This document shows positions 57,508 through 64,000 of a DNA stretch of 64,000 nucleotides, one piece after another (within the stretch, counting starts at the first letter, position 1; each line of letters opens with the position of its first letter). The notes under the pieces are model-generated. The model saw only the letters and a program-made list of their open reading frames with translations. It ran no database searches and had not been told where the DNA came from. A program made the position numbers and the translations under genes. Source of the stretch: Pasteurella atlantica (GTDB lineage Bacteria > Pseudomonadota > Gammaproteobacteria > Enterobacterales > Pasteurellaceae); assembly GCF_963693435.1 (NCBI RefSeq), contig NZ_OY856306.1:434001-498000 (forward strand). The letters are read 5' to 3'.

Positions 57508-59790
57508 ATGACTCAAATGACAGAAGTTCAGCAACAAGCGTGGCAAGGCTTTGCTCACGGTGATTGGCAAGAAAACGTAAATGTACGTGATTTTATTCAA
57601 AAAAACTATACGCCTTATGAAGGTGATGAATCTTTCTTAGCAGACGTAACAGAAGCAACAACAACGTTGTGGGCAAAAGTAATGGAAGGCATCAAAGAAG
57701 AGAACCGTACTCACGAACCTCTTGATTTTGATACCGATCTTCCTTCAACAATTACATCTCACCCAGCAGGTTATATTGATAAAGAGTTAGAAAAAATTGT
57801 TGGTTTACAAACAGATAAACCATTAAAACGTGCCATTATTCCATTTGGTGGAATTAAAATGGTAGAAGGTTCTTGTAAAGTTTATGGTCGTGAATTAGAT
57901 CCACAAGTGAAAAAAATCTTTACTGAATACCGTAAAACACACAACCAAGGGGTATTTGACGTTTATACTCCAGATATTTTACGTTGTCGTAAATCAGGTA
58001 TCATCACAGGTCTTCCAGATGCTTATGGTCGTGGTCGTATTATTGGTGACTACCGTCGTGTAGCATTATATGGTATTGACTTCTTAATGGCAGATAAATT
58101 AAATCAATTCCATTCATTACAAGAGCGTCTAGAAAATGGGGAAGATTTAGAAGGTACAATCCGTTTACGTGAAGAAATTGCAGAGCAATACAAAGCACTT
58201 TCTCAAATCAAACAAATGGCTGCCACTTATGGTTACGATATTTCAGGTCCTGCAAAAAATGCACAAGAAGCGGTTCAATGGTTATACTTTGCATATCTTG
58301 CTGCAGTAAAATCACAAAATGGTGCAGCGATGTCATTCGGTCGTACTTCAACATTCTTAGATATTTATATCGAACGTGATTTAAAAGCAGGTAAAATTAC
58401 AGAACAAGACGCACAAGAGTTAATGGATCACTTAGTAATGAAATTACGTATGGTGCGTTTCTTACGTACACCAGAATATGATCAATTATTCTCTGGCGAC
58501 CCAATGTGGGCAACAGAAACATTTGCGGGAATGGGCTTAGACGGTCGTACATTAGTAACTAAAAACAGCTTCCGTATGTTACACACATTATACACAATGG
58601 GACCTTCTCCAGAGCCAAACTTAACTATTCTTTGGTCTGAGCAGTTACCAAAAGCATTTAAAGAATACTGTGCAAAAGTATCAATTGATACTTCTTCTGT
58701 TCAATATGAAAATGATGATTTAATGCGTTCAGATTTCCAAAGTGATGATTATGCAATTGCGTGTTGTGTAAGCCCAATGATCGTAGGTAAACAAATGCAG
58801 TTCTTTGGTGCTCGTGCAAACTTAGCGAAAACAATGCTTTATGCCATCAATGGTGGTATTGACGAAAACAGTAAAATGCAGGTAGGTCCTAAATTTGATC
58901 GTATTACTTCTGAAGTATTAGACTTTGACGAAGTAATGGATCGTATGGATACCTTTATGGACTGGTTAGCTAAACAATATGTGACTGCGTTAAATATCAT
59001 TCACTATATGCACGATAAATACAGCTATGAAGCATCACTAATGGCATTACACGATCGTGATGTATATCGTACAATGGCGTGTGGTATCGCAGGACTTTCA
59101 GTTGCCGCTGATTCACTTTCAGCAATCAAATATGCAAAAGTAAAACCAATTCGTGATGAAGACGGTATCGCCGTTGACTTTGAAATCGAAGGTGAATACC
59201 CACAATTTGGTAACAACGATTCTCGTGTAGATGATTTTGCGTGTGATTTAGTTGAACGTTTTATGAAGAAAATTCAAAAACTTAAAACTTATCGTAATGC
59301 TGTGCCAACTCAATCAGTATTAACTATCACCTCTAACGTGGTTTATGGTAAGAAAACAGGTAACACCCCAGACGGTCGTCGTTCAGGTGCACCATTCGGT
59401 CCAGGTGCAAACCCAATGCACGGACGTGATCAAAAAGGTGCGGTAGCGTCATTAACCTCTGTGGCTAAATTACCATTTGCGTATGCAAAAGATGGTATTT
59501 CATATACTTTCTCAATCGTACCAAATGCGTTAGGTAAAGATGATCTTGCTCAAAAACGTAATTTAGCAGGCTTAATGGACGGTTACTTCCACCACGAAAC
59601 AGAAGTGGAAGGCGGTCAGCACTTAAACGTAAACGTAATGAACCGTGAAATGTTATTAGACGCAATGGAAAATCCTGAAAAATACCCACAATTAACTATT
59701 CGTGTTTCAGGTTATGCAGTACGTTTTAACTCTTTAACTAAAGAGCAACAACAAGACGTCATTACTCGTACATTTACACAATCTATGTAA
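57508..59790 (+). CDS. pflB: Pyruvate formate-lyase
   Basis: A 760-residue glycyl-radical enzyme. The active-site cysteine pair is Cys419-Cys420 in CCVSP and the radical glycine is Gly735 in RVSGYAV near the C-terminus, each one residue off the E. coli numbering. It splits pyruvate with CoA into acetyl-CoA and formate under anaerobic conditions, and FocA exports the formate. The activating enzyme gene (pflA) is not in the next positions. Two strong terminators follow within 85 bp, closing the focA-pflB unit. Confidence 0.98.
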   Translation: MTQMTEVQQQAWQGFAHGDWQENVNVRDFIQKNYTPYEGDESFLADVTEATTTLWAKVMEGIKEENRTHEPLDFDTDLPSTITSHPAGYIDKELEKIVGLQTDKPLKRAIIPFGGIKMVEGSCKVYGRELDPQVKKIFTEYRKTHNQGVFDVYTPDILRCRKSGIITGLPDAYGRGRIIGDYRRVALYGIDFLMADKLNQFHSLQERLENGEDLEGTIRLREEIAEQYKALSQIKQMAATYGYDISGPAKNAQEAVQWLYFAYLAAVKSQNGAAMSFGRTSTFLDIYIERDLKAGKITEQDAQELMDHLVMKLRMVRFLRTPEYDQLFSGDPMWATETFAGMGLDGRTLVTKNSFRMLHTLYTMGPSPEPNLTILWSEQLPKAFKEYCAKVSIDTSSVQYENDDLMRSDFQSDDYAIACCVSPMIVGKQMQFFGARANLAKTMLYAINGGIDENSKMQVGPKFDRITSEVLDFDEVMDRMDTFMDWLAKQYVTALNIIHYMHDKYSYEASLMALHDRDVYRTMACGIAGLSVAADSLSAIKYAKVKPIRDEDGIAVDFEIEGEYPQFGNNDSRVDDFACDLVERFMKKIQKLKTYRNAVPTQSVLTITSNVVYGKKTGNTPDGRRSGAPFGPGANPMHGRDQKGAVASLTSVAKLPFAYAKDGISYTFSIVPNALGKDDLAQKRNLAGLMDGYFHHETEVEGGQHLNVNVMNREMLLDAMENPEKYPQLTIRVSGYAVRFNSLTKEQQQDVITRTFTQSM

Positions 59791-59794
59791 TAAA

Positions 59795-59824
59795 AATCTT
59801 ACCTAATATTTTTTAGGTAAGATT
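59795..59824 (+). terminator. First terminator after pflB
   Basis: AATCTTACCTAA (59795-59806) pairs perfectly over 12 bp with TTAGGTAAGATT (59813-59824) around a 6-base loop, five bases after the stop codon. Confidence 0.8.
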
Positions 59825-59835
59825 GTCAAAATAAG

Positions 59836-59871
59836 GGATTAAGTTTAATATAATTAGACTTAGTCCTTTTT
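59836..59871 (+). terminator. Second terminator after pflB
   Basis: GGATTAAGTTTA (59836-59847) pairs with TAGACTTAGTCC, a 12-bp stem with G-T pairs, followed by TTTTT. It ends just before the DUF805 gene, insulating it from pflB. Confidence 0.7.
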
Positions 59872-59883
59872 GTTTTTATTGCT

Positions 59884-60270
59884 ATGAATAAAATTAAAAT
59901 AATGTTGTGTGTTTATCTACATGAATTTAGGTACTATGCTAATTTTAAAGGCAGAGCAAGTATTGAATATTATCGTTCATTTATAAGAATTTACGCTATT
60001 ATTTTTTTCTGCTTAATGGGATTAGCCGAGTATTCTGATGAAAAAGTTTTTGTGGAAATTCTTGTTATTTATTTTTTTATCAGTTTATTTCCAATGCTTG
60101 CAGTGATGACTAGACGTTTACACGATTTAGGCAAAAGCGGATGGAATATTATAGATATAACAACATTAGATTTAATAAGATTGAGCGATAAAGAAGGCTC
60201 ACCAGAACCAAATAAATATGGTGAAAAGCCAAATGATATGGAGTTTATAAAAATTAAAAAATTACAATGA
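59884..60270 (+). CDS. DUF805 family inner-membrane protein
   Basis: The 128-residue protein has the DUF805 pattern: a short N-terminal cytoplasmic part with GRASIEYY, hydrophobic segments (about 33-48 and 56-75) and the hallmark TRRLHDLGKSGWN. It ends with EPNKYGEKPND, like the G-x-x-G-x-N-x-Y-G tail of the family. It is shorter in the membrane part than typical members: the stretch after GKSGW that normally holds further membrane helices is missing, so an internal deletion or a divergent subtype is possible. Function unknown. It is insulated from pflB by two terminators and has one of its own. Confidence 0.75.
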   Translation: MNKIKIMLCVYLHEFRYYANFKGRASIEYYRSFIRIYAIIFFCLMGLAEYSDEKVFVEILVIYFFISLFPMLAVMTRRLHDLGKSGWNIIDITTLDLIRLSDKEGSPEPNKYGEKPNDMEFIKIKKLQ

Positions 60271-60316
60271 GATTTACAATGGTGGAGCTTTTAGAAGCCA
60301 AAATAAATGAAATATA

Positions 60317-60353
60317 AAAAATGGTCAAAGCAAAGAGTCTTTTGACCATTTTT
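60317..60353. terminator. Terminator between the DUF805 gene and argS
   Basis: AAAAATGGTCAAA (60317-60329) pairs perfectly with TTTGACCATTTTT (60341-60353) around an 11-base loop. It is A-rich on one side and T-rich on the other, so it can stop both converging transcripts. Confidence 0.8.
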
Positions 60354-60478
60354 ATTATTTTAACTTATTGAATAATAGGCATAAAGGATTAAAAGTCTAA
60401 CCCTATTTATTAATGTTATTGATCATTAAAATATATCAAAGATCAAATTAAAATAGACCTATACCAATTTAGTAAAAA

Positions 60479-62206
60479 CTACATTTTTTCAACGGTTTTA
60501 ATACCCAATAAATCTAATCCTTGTTTTAAGGTTTGAGCAGTTAAATAAGCTAATTTTAAACGACTTTGTTTTACATCTTCTTCCGCATTTAGGATCGGAC
60601 AAGCCTCATAAAATGTTGAAAAGGTACCTGCCAATTCATAAAGATACTGACACAACACGTGTGGCGTCCCTTCTTTTGCAACCATAATCACGGCTTCTTC
60701 AAATTGTAATAATTTTAAGGCTAAAGCACGTTCTTTGTCCTCTGTTAGCAGCAGTTTACCCGCCAATGTTTTTGGATCAATATTAGCACGATTGAAAATA
60801 GAGCTTACTCGAGTATAAGCATATTGCATATAAGGTGCCGTATTGCCCTCAAAACTTAACATATTATTCCAATCAAAAATATAATCTGTAGTACGGTTTT
60901 TTGATAAATCGGCATATTTAACAGAACCAATACTCACAGCTTCAATTACAGCCTGTTTCTCTTCTGGTGTTAAATCAGGATTTTTTTCTGAAATTAATTT
61001 ATCTGCTCGAATTTTTGCTTCATCAAGCAAATCAACTAACTTAACCGTACCACCTGTACGTGTTTTAAATGGTTTACCATCTTTACCTAACATCATTCCA
61101 AAATAATGATGTTCAAGACTAAAACTATCTGGTACATATCCAGCTTTACGAGTAATTAACCATGCTTGTTGCATATGCTGAGCTTGACGAGAGTCTGAAA
61201 AAACTAATGCACGATCTGCTTTTAAAGTATGGTAACGGTATTTTGCAGCGGCAATATCTGTAGTAGTATAAAGAAAGCCTCCATCACGCTTTTGAACTAT
61301 TACACCTAAAGGCTCCCCTTCTTTATTTTTAAATTCATCAAGATAAACGACATAAGCACCATCATCTTCAACCGCTAAGCCTTGCGCTTTTAAATCCTCC
61401 ATAATTTCAGGTAACATCGGGTTATATAAACTCTCTCCCATCACGTCTTTTTCCGTTAAAGTAACGTTCAAACGATTATAGTTTTGTTGGTTATGGAGCA
61501 TTGTGATATCAACTAATTTACGCCACATTCTATGGCAATATTCATCTCCACTTTGTAATTTAACCACATAATTACGTGCTTTGATTGCAAACTCTTCATC
61601 CTCATCATAATGTTTTTTTGCATCACGATAAAAAGCCTCAAGATCACTTAATTCCATTGCCGTTGCATTCTCATTTTCTATTTTTTCAAGATAAGCAATC
61701 AACATTCCAAATTGTGTTCCCCAATCTCCCACGTGATTAGCTCGAATAACCTTGTTACCCAAAAACTCTAATGAGCGAACCACTGCATCGCCGATAATAG
61801 TTGAACGCAAATGTCCGACGTGCATCTCTTTCGCAACATTTGGTGAAGAGTAATCTACTACCACTCTTTGATTTTGGTTGAGTTCAATGCCTAATTTTTC
61901 ACTTTTTAATGCTAATTCTGCATTCTTTTCTAACCACTTAGGATCTAAAAAAATGTTAATAAAGCCCGGTCCTGCAATTTCTAATTTTTCTGCAATACCC
62001 ACTAAATTAATTTGATCCAGTACTTTTTGAGCAAATTCACGAGGATTGACCCCTAATTTCTTCGCTGCTCCCATAATACCATTGGCTTGATAATCCCCAA
62101 ATTGAGGTTTTCCCGATTGACGCACCAATGCTTCACAATTTGCTTCAGCACCAGCTAAAACCATTGCTTGCTGAATTTGTTTAGATAAAATTTGTTGAAT
62201 ATTCAT
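60479..62206 (-). CDS. argS: Arginyl-tRNA synthetase
   Basis: A 575-residue class I aminoacyl-tRNA synthetase. The additive domain that binds the tRNA D-loop spans about residues 1-115, the HIGH-type motif reads HVGH (129-132), and the C-terminal helical anticodon-binding domain ends in [10 protein letters not shown]. It charges tRNA-Arg. As usual for ArgRS there is no clear KMSKS sequence. The size matches the family (about 577). It stands alone on the - strand, with slyB divergent upstream and an uptake signal in between. Confidence 0.97.
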   Translation of the reverse strand: MNIQQILSKQIQQAMVLAGAEANCEALVRQSGKPQFGDYQANGIMGAAKKLGVNPREFAQKVLDQINLVGIAEKLEIAGPGFINIFLDPKWLEKNAELALKSEKLGIELNQNQRVVVDYSSPNVAKEMHVGHLRSTIIGDAVVRSLEFLGNKVIRANHVGDWGTQFGMLIAYLEKIENENATAMELSDLEAFYRDAKKHYDEDEEFAIKARNYVVKLQSGDEYCHRMWRKLVDITMLHNQQNYNRLNVTLTEKDVMGESLYNPMLPEIMEDLKAQGLAVEDDGAYVVYLDEFKNKEGEPLGVIVQKRDGGFLYTTTDIAAAKYRYHTLKADRALVFSDSRQAQHMQQAWLITRKAGYVPDSFSLEHHYFGMMLGKDGKPFKTRTGGTVKLVDLLDEAKIRADKLISEKNPDLTPEEKQAVIEAVSIGSVKYADLSKNRTTDYIFDWNNMLSFEGNTAPYMQYAYTRVSSIFNRANIDPKTLAGKLLLTEDKERALALKLLQFEEAVIMVAKEGTPHVLCQYLYELAGTFSTFYEACPILNAEEDVKQSRLKLAYLTAQTLKQGLDLLGIKTVEKM

Positions 62207-62261
62207 TTTTATAACCTGTTAATAATGTAATCGTATTAAATATGGATAAGATGATACTAAA

Positions 62262-62295
62262 TTTTGCAAAAACTTTCGACAATCTTACCGCTTGT
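62262..62295 (-). repeat. Uptake signal between argS and slyB
   Basis: TTTTGCAAAAACTTTCGAC, then AATCTTACCGCTTGT: a full reverse copy including the ACCGCTTGT core. It lies in the divergent argS-slyB promoter region. Confidence 0.7.
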
Positions 62296-62379
62296 TTTTT
62301 GATAAAAGAACTCTTTTGAGTGATTATTGTCTTAAATAGTGCAATAATGGAAGAAATTCAATTTTTAGGAGAATATAAA

Positions 62380-62844
62380 ATGAAGAAATTAGGTTTAACA
62401 TTTGCCTTAGCCATCAGTTTAGGTTTGGTGGGTTGTGCTAATCAAGATGTATATGGCGGAAATGTATATACTGGATCTCAAGCAAAAGAAGCTCGTTCAA
62501 TTAGCTATGGAAAAATTGTTTCTGTACGTGACGTTCTTATTCAAGCAAAAAGTGATGGTGTTATCGGCGGAATTGGTGGTGGTGCACTTGGTGGTGTACT
62601 TGGCTCTACTATCGGTGGTGGAAAAGGTCAAGAAATTGCCACCGCAGTTGGGGCAATTGCAGGTGCTGTGCTTGGTAATAAAACAGAGCAAAAAATGAAT
62701 CAAGTTGTTTCTATGGAAATGGTGATTCGCAAAGATAATGGTAAAGAAATTGTCGTGGTTCAGAAAAAAGAAGCTGGTTTTGTACCAGGTAAACGAGTAA
62801 GAATAGTTGGCTCATCTTCTGATCTTAATGTTTCATTACTTTAA
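62380..62844 (+). CDS. slyB: Outer-membrane lipoprotein SlyB/Pcp
   Basis: The start at 62380 is chosen over an upstream ATG because AGGAGA lies just before it and it gives a proper lipoprotein signal (MKKLGLTFALAISLGLVGC, acylated Cys19). The mature part has the SlyB pattern: VYTGSQAKEARSISYGKIVSVRDV, a glycine-zipper pair (GVIGGIGGGALGGVLGSTIGGG and AVGAIAGAVLG) and a C-terminal beta domain (EIVVVQKK). SlyB is a PhoPQ-linked envelope stress lipoprotein in enterobacteria and is called Pcp in Haemophilus. 154 residues, the family's size. Single gene. Confidence 0.93.
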   Translation: MKKLGLTFALAISLGLVGCANQDVYGGNVYTGSQAKEARSISYGKIVSVRDVLIQAKSDGVIGGIGGGALGGVLGSTIGGGKGQEIATAVGAIAGAVLGNKTEQKMNQVVSMEMVIRKDNGKEIVVVQKKEAGFVPGKRVRIVGSSSDLNVSLL

Positions 62845-62941
62845 ATATTATTAAAATATGTAGGGTTAGCGATACTCGTTAATTCTACTAACACTAAGAG
62901 ATAGAGAAATACAAGTTATGAACACTCTTGTGGTGTTCTAA

Positions 62942-63094
62942 TTTTTTGCCCTAATATCAGGGCGAGCTCATAAATTCCCCTATGCAATTCACGGACAAAC
63001 CGTCGCTGACTTAATTTATAAGAAAGCAGATACCAACAAAGAATTTATGGGTTTACAAACGTGGAAAAATGCTGATTTGCAAATTTTTGATTGA
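62942..63094 (+). pseudogene. Remnant of a RhuM-family gene
   Basis: A 50-codon open stretch encodes FFALISGRAHKFPYAIHGQT, then VADLIYKKADTN and FMGLQTW. This resembles the internal FFATVQNKxHxAxxGxTAAExI...MGLT segment of RhuM-family proteins. It has no start, is preceded in frame by TAA, and ends inside an uptake signal sequence (63076-63108). Only this piece of a protein of roughly 300 residues or more remains. The match is from memory of the family pattern. Confidence 0.55.
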
Positions 63095-63108
63095 ATGTGA
63101 CCGCTTGT
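63076..63108 (-). repeat. Uptake signal ending the RhuM-like remnant
   Basis: TTTGCAAATTTTTGATTG, then AATGTGACCGCTTGT: a full reverse uptake signal. The remnant's stop codon lies inside it. Confidence 0.75.
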
Positions 63109-63397
63109 TTTTTCTTATTAGTAATTTCCCCTTTAGCTTACAAATTAGAAAGACGATTTTTTATTTAGCCAACCATAAATAGTGTGTTTTTTATTCTTTA
63201 ATAGAGCAAATAATCTATATTCATCACAAAAAAATCCCTTTTTAACCAAATTAACCTTATCAATCATTAGTATTTTTTATTGTTATCATTTATAATTCTA
63301 ATCTAAAATAATAAAGTTAATTCTATATTTCATATAAATTGAGATAAAAATCAAAATAAATTGGCTTTTTTGAAATATAAAAGTGGGAAGGGGTGTT
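63095..63397 (+). other. 303-bp region upstream of gltB
   Basis: Apart from the end of the uptake signal I see no gene, hairpin or clear operator. It is very AT-rich and presumably holds the gltB promoter. The gltB ribosome binding site is GGAAGGGG, just before the ATG. Confidence 0.5.
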
Positions 63398-64000
63398 ATG
63401 TTATATGATAAAAATGAAGTGCGAGAAAACTGTGGGTTTGGGTTAATCGCAAATATTGAGGGTGAACAAAGCCATAAAGTGGTGCGTAATGCCATTTTAG
63501 GTCTCTCTCGTATGCAACATCGTGGAGCGGTGTTATCAGATGGAAAAACAGGGGATGGCTGTGGGTTACACTTGCAAATGCCAAAACGCTTTTTTCGTTT
63601 TATTGCTGAAGAGCAAGGGTTTAAATTGGCAAAAGAGTTTGCGGTGGGGCAGATTTTTTTTCCTGCAGAGCCTGAATTAATCGAGCAATATACACAGATT
63701 ATTAAACAAGAATTAACCAAAGAAACCTTAACCATCAGTGCGTGGCGTGATGTAGCGATCAATAGGTCTATTTTAGGATCTATTGCCTTAGCCAGTTTAC
63801 CTGCGATTAAACAGGTATTTATTAATGTACCACCGGGTTGGGGCATTAAGGATATGGAACGCCGTTTATATATGGCACGTCGTCGTATTGAAAAACGCAT
63901 TGAACATAATGATTTTTATATTTGTAGCCTCTCTTCGCAAATTATTATCTACAAAGGGCTATGTATTCCTAAAGATTTGCCTAAATTTTATTTAGATTTG
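63398..64000 (+). CDS. gltB: Glutamate synthase large subunit, N-terminal part (runs off the window)
   Basis: The frame is open for 201 codons from the ATG at 63398 to the end of the window. After an 11-residue propeptide comes CGFGLIANIEGE: Cys12 would become the N-terminal nucleophile of the class II glutamine amidotransferase domain after processing. LSRMQHRGAVLSDGKTGDGCG follows, as in GltB. It takes ammonia from glutamine and makes two glutamates from glutamine and 2-oxoglutarate with GltD and NADPH. The full protein would be about 1500 residues. A long antisense frame (63298-63900) is a shadow of this gene. Confidence 0.93.
   Translation, partial: MLYDKNEVRENCGFGLIANIEGEQSHKVVRNAILGLSRMQHRGAVLSDGKTGDGCGLHLQMPKRFFRFIAEEQGFKLAKEFAVGQIFFPAEPELIEQYTQIIKQELTKETLTISAWRDVAINRSILGSIALASLPAIKQVFINVPPGWGIKDMERRLYMARRRIEKRIEHNDFYICSLSSQIIIYKGLCIPKDLPKFYLDL

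Noticed and set aside
63298-63900. A 200-codon open frame on the - strand near the end of the window
   Set aside because: It is antisense to the clear N-terminal part of gltB, which has the expected amidotransferase motifs; the antisense product resembles nothing.

Overview
The window is a stretch of an AT-rich Pasteurellaceae chromosome. Three things point there. Uptake signal sequences of the ACAAGCGGT type, with a trailing TTTGCAAA element, are scattered through it; this form belongs to the Actinobacillus pleuropneumoniae / Mannheimia / Haemophilus ducreyi side of the family. The glycogen operon runs B-X-C-A-P. A competence activator gene (tfoX/sxy) is present. The species cannot be fixed from the sequence alone. 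No tRNA, rRNA, insertion sequence, prophage or CRISPR array was recognised.

Layout: (1) 1-7654, + strand: the 3' part of an aryl-polyene-type (flexirubin-like) biosynthetic cluster, with MMPL exporter, FAD oxidoreductase, DUF3261 lipoprotein, ketosynthase, dehydratase, ketoreductase and second ketosynthase, closed by a terminator. (2) 7881-11242: dnaK and dnaJ behind a clear sigma-32 promoter. (3) 11259-20879, - strand: glgB-glgX-glgC-glgA-glgP, with a good CRP site upstream of glgB. (4) 21386-38860: a tandemly duplicated two-partner secretion locus. It has one intact TpsB transporter, two giant filamentous-haemagglutinin exoproteins (2394 and 2471 residues) each ending in a Fic domain plus a YopT-like cysteine protease domain, and a collapsed second tpsB between them. 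(5) 38983-42830: ydiJ and sfsA. (6) 42882-49019, - strand: an accessory block of small genes. It holds a frameshifted DUF3396 immunity-like gene, a DUF1016 nuclease, two membrane proteins, two lipoproteins, an SDR and two unknowns, several followed directly by an uptake sequence. (7) 49033-53405, - strand: lpoA-yraN-diaA-dolP-ruvB. (8) rsmI, tfoX, hemH and lptM, with a perfect CRP-S palindrome upstream of tfoX. (9) focA-pflB behind an FNR-like site, then a DUF805 gene, argS, slyB, a RhuM-like remnant and the start of gltB running off the end.

How it works together: the most striking part is the exoprotein locus. The first 328 residues (signal peptide and TPS secretion domain) and the 3' end of tpsB are almost identical in the two copies, while the long beta-helical middles have diverged. 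This suggests that recombination keeps the secretion module uniform, so that the single surviving transporter can serve both exoproteins. The C-termini carry Fic and YopT-like catalytic residues. Just ahead of these lie short tyrosine motifs (EPIYEE, DPIYEE, IYAKI, IYAII) and RPLPxIP motifs that look like ligands for host tyrosine kinases and SH3 domains. Taken together this looks like a host-cell-targeting, IbpA/PfhB-like cytotoxin system. The rest is mainly core metabolism: glycogen storage, mixed-acid fermentation, chaperones, cell-wall regulation and competence.
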